Below, piece after piece: positions 58,730 to 64,000 of a stretch of 64,000 nucleotides of DNA. Under the pieces are notes generated by a model. The model worked only from the letters and a program-made list of their open reading frames with translations. It did no database searches and was not told the origin of the DNA. Position numbers and translations under genes: made by a program. Location of the stretch: the NCBI GenBank assembly GCA_018873245.2, contig JAEMBT020000005.1, forward strand, positions 12,260,001 through 12,324,000, given 5' to 3'. The DNA is from Archegozetes longisetosus (lineage: Eukaryota; Arthropoda; Arachnida; Sarcoptiformes; Trhypochthoniidae). The stretch's first letter is position 1; each line of letters begins with the position of its first letter.

Positions 58730-61700
58730 TTATCGGACACACAGTTTTGTTGTTCAGGATAATAGGTTGTCATCACGATATAAGTTCATCGTCTACGAGC
58801 ATAACTTGTTTTTAGAAATTAATCTCTGAATTATTTATTGAGAATTAGATAGACTTTTTCTATCCGTTTCTAAGGTTTTCAATTAGTTACATGAATGTTA
58901 TCTTGAAATTTATTATTTTTCGTATTTAGGATGAAAAATTAGAGTATATGCAGACAAAATTTGTTGTTGAAAAATTACTTTTTGCACCCGAAAACTTATT
59001 ACTTCATCTTTGATTCTAAAGTAGTACTAATATTCACTTCAGTCTATTTTAAATTCTTCTTGGATTCGAAACATATTTTTGAATTTGAATGAGTTTAAGT
59101 CACAATCAGAATAAGAATTTGAGGTGACTAAACAAGCCTCAATGGTAAACCTATAGACAGCAATGACAGCACTATAGGCGACTTAATGACAAAGACAGCA
59201 GAATATAGACAACAAAAAGCTTTAAAAGAATATTACAACAATTTTCTGAAAATTATAGGATGATATTAAATTTAAACTTTATTTAATGTCTATATAATTT
59301 ACATAAATTGAATTTAAACTCATTTCCTTCAATAAGTATACAATCAGTGTATTAATAACTTCCATATTTATTATATAGAAGCCAATTATTTTGCCCTTGA
59401 TACTTTCATATTCTTCAAAAGGACATTTGCAACTTAATATTTTATTTTCCAAGTTCTCTATGATATTCTGAATCTAACCGACTGTAGTTTCCGCCTAAAT
59501 ATTCATTTGGTCAATATTCAGCAATTCCACAGTTAGTAACCATCTGAGCTTTGATTCTTTCGAATCTCCAACTTCATATATCGTTATGATACTATGAAAT
59601 CAGTTTCTGACTGTTAAGATTTATCATTTCTAAAAGCTGGTATCCAATAAGTATCAGAGCTATATTAAAAACTACATAGAAACCACAATATTGTCTGACG
59701 TTCTGTTGAGCGCAATCATAACTCATGACAAATCTTCAACCTTATGGCTCAAATGCGATAGAACTGAATATTAAAATTTTGAGTTCGAGTCAAGAGTCAA
59801 ATGTAATGGAGTAGCCATTTGTGTGCGTTGACTTCCCCCAATGAATCCATTAAAGTTATTTGGTTTAGTTTCATAATAATTGATTGCGCCATTACATTTA
59901 CATTTCAGAGTTTTTACAATTCTCTTTTGCAATAGCTTTTGTTGCCTACAATCTGCCGCCTGTAGCCGCCAACGTTGTTGCCTACGTGTTATTGTTTAGT
60001 CAACATTTTATTCTATTTTATTTTGACCTTGTAGTTCATTTTATCTTGATGACAATGTCTTCAATTTTTTGACAAGTACTACATAAATGTTGATTTACTA
60101 ACACATTAAAACTTTATTTACATTGAGTGTCGAAAAAACTACTCTTCAATGGTTTAAGTCAATAAAATAGAGAATTGAGTGAAATTGAGTGAAACAAATA
60201 CTTACAACAAAATAAACATTTTTGCTATTGAAAGTGTTTTAGATTTTTTTGAAATTGTTAAACAAAAACATGGTTTAATGCCTTATGAAATAGAAGTATT
60301 GTTAAAATCCTTAATACGATATGATGGCTAAAAATTGAATGAAACAATTATTAATATCTTAAAAGTTAAGATAAATGTAGGTATTATTTCTTTTATGTCC
60401 AAACTTAAATGGCAGATATAACCATTTAGAAACCCCGCATTTATAAGTATTCTCTCAATAAAACGCTTACAAAACTCAATAAACTTTTTCCGTATAAAAA
60501 CTGAAGCCTTACTAGAAGGCAATAAAAACAATATTTGTCTCAACTTAGACTTCTTCCAAAAAGAATTCTTAAGCAGGATATTCTGAAATCAAATTCATGT
60601 CTAGAGTCTAGACAAGTGTCGACATAAGCCTTTACTTAAATAAGTCAACTAATTATTTGAGTGCTTCTCATTTAGAATAGAAGGACTACAAGAATATTCC
60701 TGAAATAACAAGAACATGATAACATGACAAAAAGTATATATATGAGTCGAAACTATGCCCTTCAGTTTCATTCTTAACTGAATTAAGAGCTAATTATAAG
60801 CATAAGATCTAATAATAAAGTTTTTCATAATATCGTTTTTTTTTCTTGATTAAGGTTTTGACGCAAATCTCTTGTGCAAAGTTTACTTTCATTAACTTAT
60901 TCTTTGACAATAAATAATTTAATAATAAGAATAAAGTATAATAAAATAAATATTTTTATCTAATACTTATATTCCTTATTCCCTTCACTACACTTTAATC
61001 AAAATCTTATACATAAAAGTGTATTTGCTTTGTGTCAACGACTAGTAATTTTATTATTGCTTTAGCATTGAGTCCTACGAGAATCTAATGAAATACTCAT
61101 ATATTTCAATATATATGCCTTTTTGTTAGTATTCATGTTCAGGTTTTGACCCAACAGTTTGTTTGACTCATCTTTAGAAATGGAAAATTATAGGATCTCT
61201 TTACAGAAGTTTTTTCTTTCATCTATCAGCTTATTACTAGGAATCCATTGAAGTCTTTTTAGATTCTAGTATAGTATTTGCTATTTATATGAACAAAGTG
61301 TAAAGGTACAATACACTTATGGGCTTTCAACCGTACGCCGTGTTCAAATGTATAGTATTATTTTTCTGAATGATATTTCGATTCAAACTTTTATGGTTTC
61401 AGTCCTAAAGAATTAAGTTTAGAGCTTTGCTGAGTTTTTATCGTTTTATTTCAATTTTTTTGAGTTTTTAAATTTTTATACAAACTTTATTTTTTTATAA
61501 TTATGAATTTCGATTTCAAACTAGATTCATGATTTTAGCGCTAATGTTTAACATATTTAGATACATTTAAAGCATCTGACGAGATTTTCATTCATAATGG
61601 TTTTGTAAAACATCATACGTTTCTTCTAAATAGCCTAAAATCTAACGTTTCATGATTTTTTTTATTTTTGTTGAATATGTCAATGAATTTTTAAATCCGT

Positions 61701-63772
61701 TAAAATTCAATTAAGCATAATATTTTTAGGTCTCTTATCTCGTAGAAACATTTTATCCTAGTCTATTCAAAAGTAGATTAGTAGATGAACCTTTCAATGA
61801 AAATAGTTTCATTCAATATTTATTTGAATAAATTGTAATTCAAACATACGAATAAAGAAATCCGTTTTACAATCACGAATAGTAATAAATTAATTCTTAA
61901 AATCTCTAACACCTATATGTGAAGCTTTGTTTTGAAGACCTATTTTAACGAATAGGGCCTGTACTGCCAATAAAATAATTCTAACTTTCACATTTTAAAC
62001 TTTCCTATTGATAGGCATTCACCACTTTCTTCATATCGACTTTCAAAGTACTTGAATGAGGACAAATTTTGTCCAATCACTCAAGAATATTGAGAGGTTT
62101 TAAAAAGAAGTAAAACCAATGACTACCTGTTAGTAATAAATGATTGATCATTTAATAAACTTTGATTTTTTATGTTGTGATTAAAGAATTCGGCGAAATA
62201 ATTTTTGTTTGACACATACCATCTTTAGAAGTTTAGTGTTAAGCTGAGGTCAACACTGTAATGAATAGGTCTTTAAAACCTTTCTTTGTATAAAAAGTTA
62301 GCGCAAAACTTTTAAAATTGAACGTGTCATCATACGAAAGATATTAAAAACAAATTCGTTAAGTTATTTAGTCATAGCAAAAAACAATTTAATTTATTGA
62401 ATGAATAACAATCTATTACTAATAGATAGTCATTCGATTTCTCTTTAGCTTTGGAATATCTCAAAACCTTTGAGCGATTCGACAAAATTTTGTGATCTTG
62501 ATGAACTTTGAAACTTGATCTGAAAGGGTTTAAATCTATGAATAACAGTTGTTGAATCTGAAAACTAGAAATTATTTATTCGCAATATAAGCTCTATTTG
62601 CTAAGACAGATCTTCAAAATGAGGCTTCATACGTAATATAACTATACTTGATATTAGCATAAAATAAATTGATTACTACACAATATTTCTCAAATCGATT
62701 AATTCAAATTTAATCAATATTTTTCAGCTTTGTTCAGTTCACGTCAAACACTTGACATAAAACATTTTATAAAAAGAAAAATCTAATACCCAGTCATTAT
62801 TTAATTAGTAGAATTCTAAACTATAAAAATTGATTCAAAAATTTTCTATTAATACTAAGATCAAGTGATAGAGGTGCTTACAACCGAAGATCAATTTTTC
62901 AAAAATCTTACTTTTAATCATTTGAAATAAACTGTTTGATTAATATTTATTGAAAAATACTAATAATCAGCATTTGGGTAGAACAGTTGAAAGTTATTTT
63001 TGTTCAGTTTCCAAAAGAGTTTAGTTTAATCTCCATGAAAATCTAATAAAACAGAATCAAAAGCTGTAACAAAATAATCACTTAATTACGATTGACATTT
63101 TAAAAAATAAATTCTCTTCTACCGATTATTATGGACTTTAGTTACTCTAAATTGGTTTTCATTATCGAAAACTTGTTTTGCAATATATTTTTCTTAATGC
63201 AACTTGATTTTCTAAAAGTTTAAAATCAATTGTAAGCCAAACACATTTATACAATTAACACCACCAACAAAAAGAATAAACCAACCAAATCTAAAACACT
63301 AGAAGATAGCATATTTTCAAAGATGAATATTTCGAAAATACAAGACTAGTAAACATGCATTTTATCGATTAGATATCTATTTATCCCTTACATACTGGCA
63401 GCTGAAAAAAGCATTGAAAAAATAGAGCAACAGGCAGTTGAACGCATTTGTGGCTAACATTCTAGACTTGACGCTTCGATAATCTTCTTTTTCTTTTATA
63501 TTCTAAGTTATATTATTTCTTATTCCTTATACTGAATTCTTTTCTCTTTTTAGATATAAGATTTCATTGGATGGTACGGCATAAGAAATACGACAAAATT
63601 ACTTATACTTTAAGTTATTTAGTCGTAAACTAACATGACTTTTATTAAAATAAGTCTCATATCCAACACCACAAACACATATATCTTTTTGGAAAAATAG
63701 GAGAGAAAATGTATTTCTTTATTAAGTTGTTGTCGACGAGTAAAACACAAAATAATTCTTAACCATTCTTAT

Positions 63773-63774
<2 letters not shown>

Positions 63775-63804
<30 letters not shown>
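63775..63804. repeat. (TC)15 microsatellite
   Basis: A perfect 30-bp TC dinucleotide run near the right edge of the window. Confidence 0.95.
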
Positions 63805-63810
<6 letters not shown>

Positions 63811-64000
63811 ATGAGTGGAGTTCTTCTTACTCTGCAATAAGTTTTCACATCGATTCGATACAAAAATTAATTAAAGAATACTCTGTATAATAAAAGTATT
63901 TACGAAATGAGTTTCTTATCCTAAGCTTACGTTTAAAAATAAGAAGCTCTCACAACTTGTTCGACTCTTACAAAAGTCTTTAAATACTAGCCAACAGTTC

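Larger units (their letters stand above)
50366..63774. other. Gene-poor stretch
   Basis: There is no supported gene. Weak coding-like islands at 54.9-55.1 kb and 58.6-58.7 kb are listed separately. A short hairpin (GGTTATAT/ATATAACC) lies at about 57616-57643, and a direct repeat of TTGTTGCCTAC lies near 59940-59985. The remainder is A/T-rich with frequent stops in all frames. Confidence 0.4.

Overview
The window is AT-rich eukaryotic nuclear DNA. It has a multi-exon gene with canonical GT-AG introns, weak polypyrimidine tracts, long introns, AATAAA poly(A) signals and many small non-autonomous transposon-like repeats. The one recognisable gene is an animal synaptic active-zone scaffold, so the source is a metazoan, most likely an invertebrate. 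Compact AT-rich ecdysozoan or arthropod genomes fit best, but I cannot name the lineage from sequence alone.

Layout. Positions 1-3.3 kb hold three short genes that I cannot assign to families: a small secreted Lys-Pro-Met-rich protein (+), a small N-glycosylated single-pass membrane protein (-), and a two-helix membrane protein (+). Positions 3.3-7.6 kb are intergenic, with two small transposon-like elements. Positions 7.6-30.5 kb (-) carry a complete Rim (Rab3-interacting molecule, RIM/UNC-10) gene. I rebuilt 13 coding exons whose splice phases all agree, giving an unbroken 1146-codon frame. The domain order is Rab-binding helix, four-CxxC zinc finger, Ser/Arg-rich linker, RxLPxxP motif, PDZ, second RxLPxxP motif, C2A, Ser-rich linker, C2B. 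The two largest introns (4.5 and 9.7 kb) separate the first three exons.

Positions 30.5-64 kb (about 33 kb) contain no gene I can support. They hold microsatellites, hairpins, short TA-flanked inverted-repeat elements, and a few GC-richer islands that could be exons or decayed transposons.

The main non-coding theme is a family of small elements whose ends resemble CAGTAAAACCTCGTTATAAC (Tc1/mariner, Tigger/pogo-like). At least five scattered copies are recognisable, one of them 35 bp inside the Rim exon 2 donor site. There is also a well-preserved 285-bp element with TAA target duplications (PIF/Harbinger-like). I found no CRISPR, operon, bacterial or viral system, and no tRNA or rRNA.
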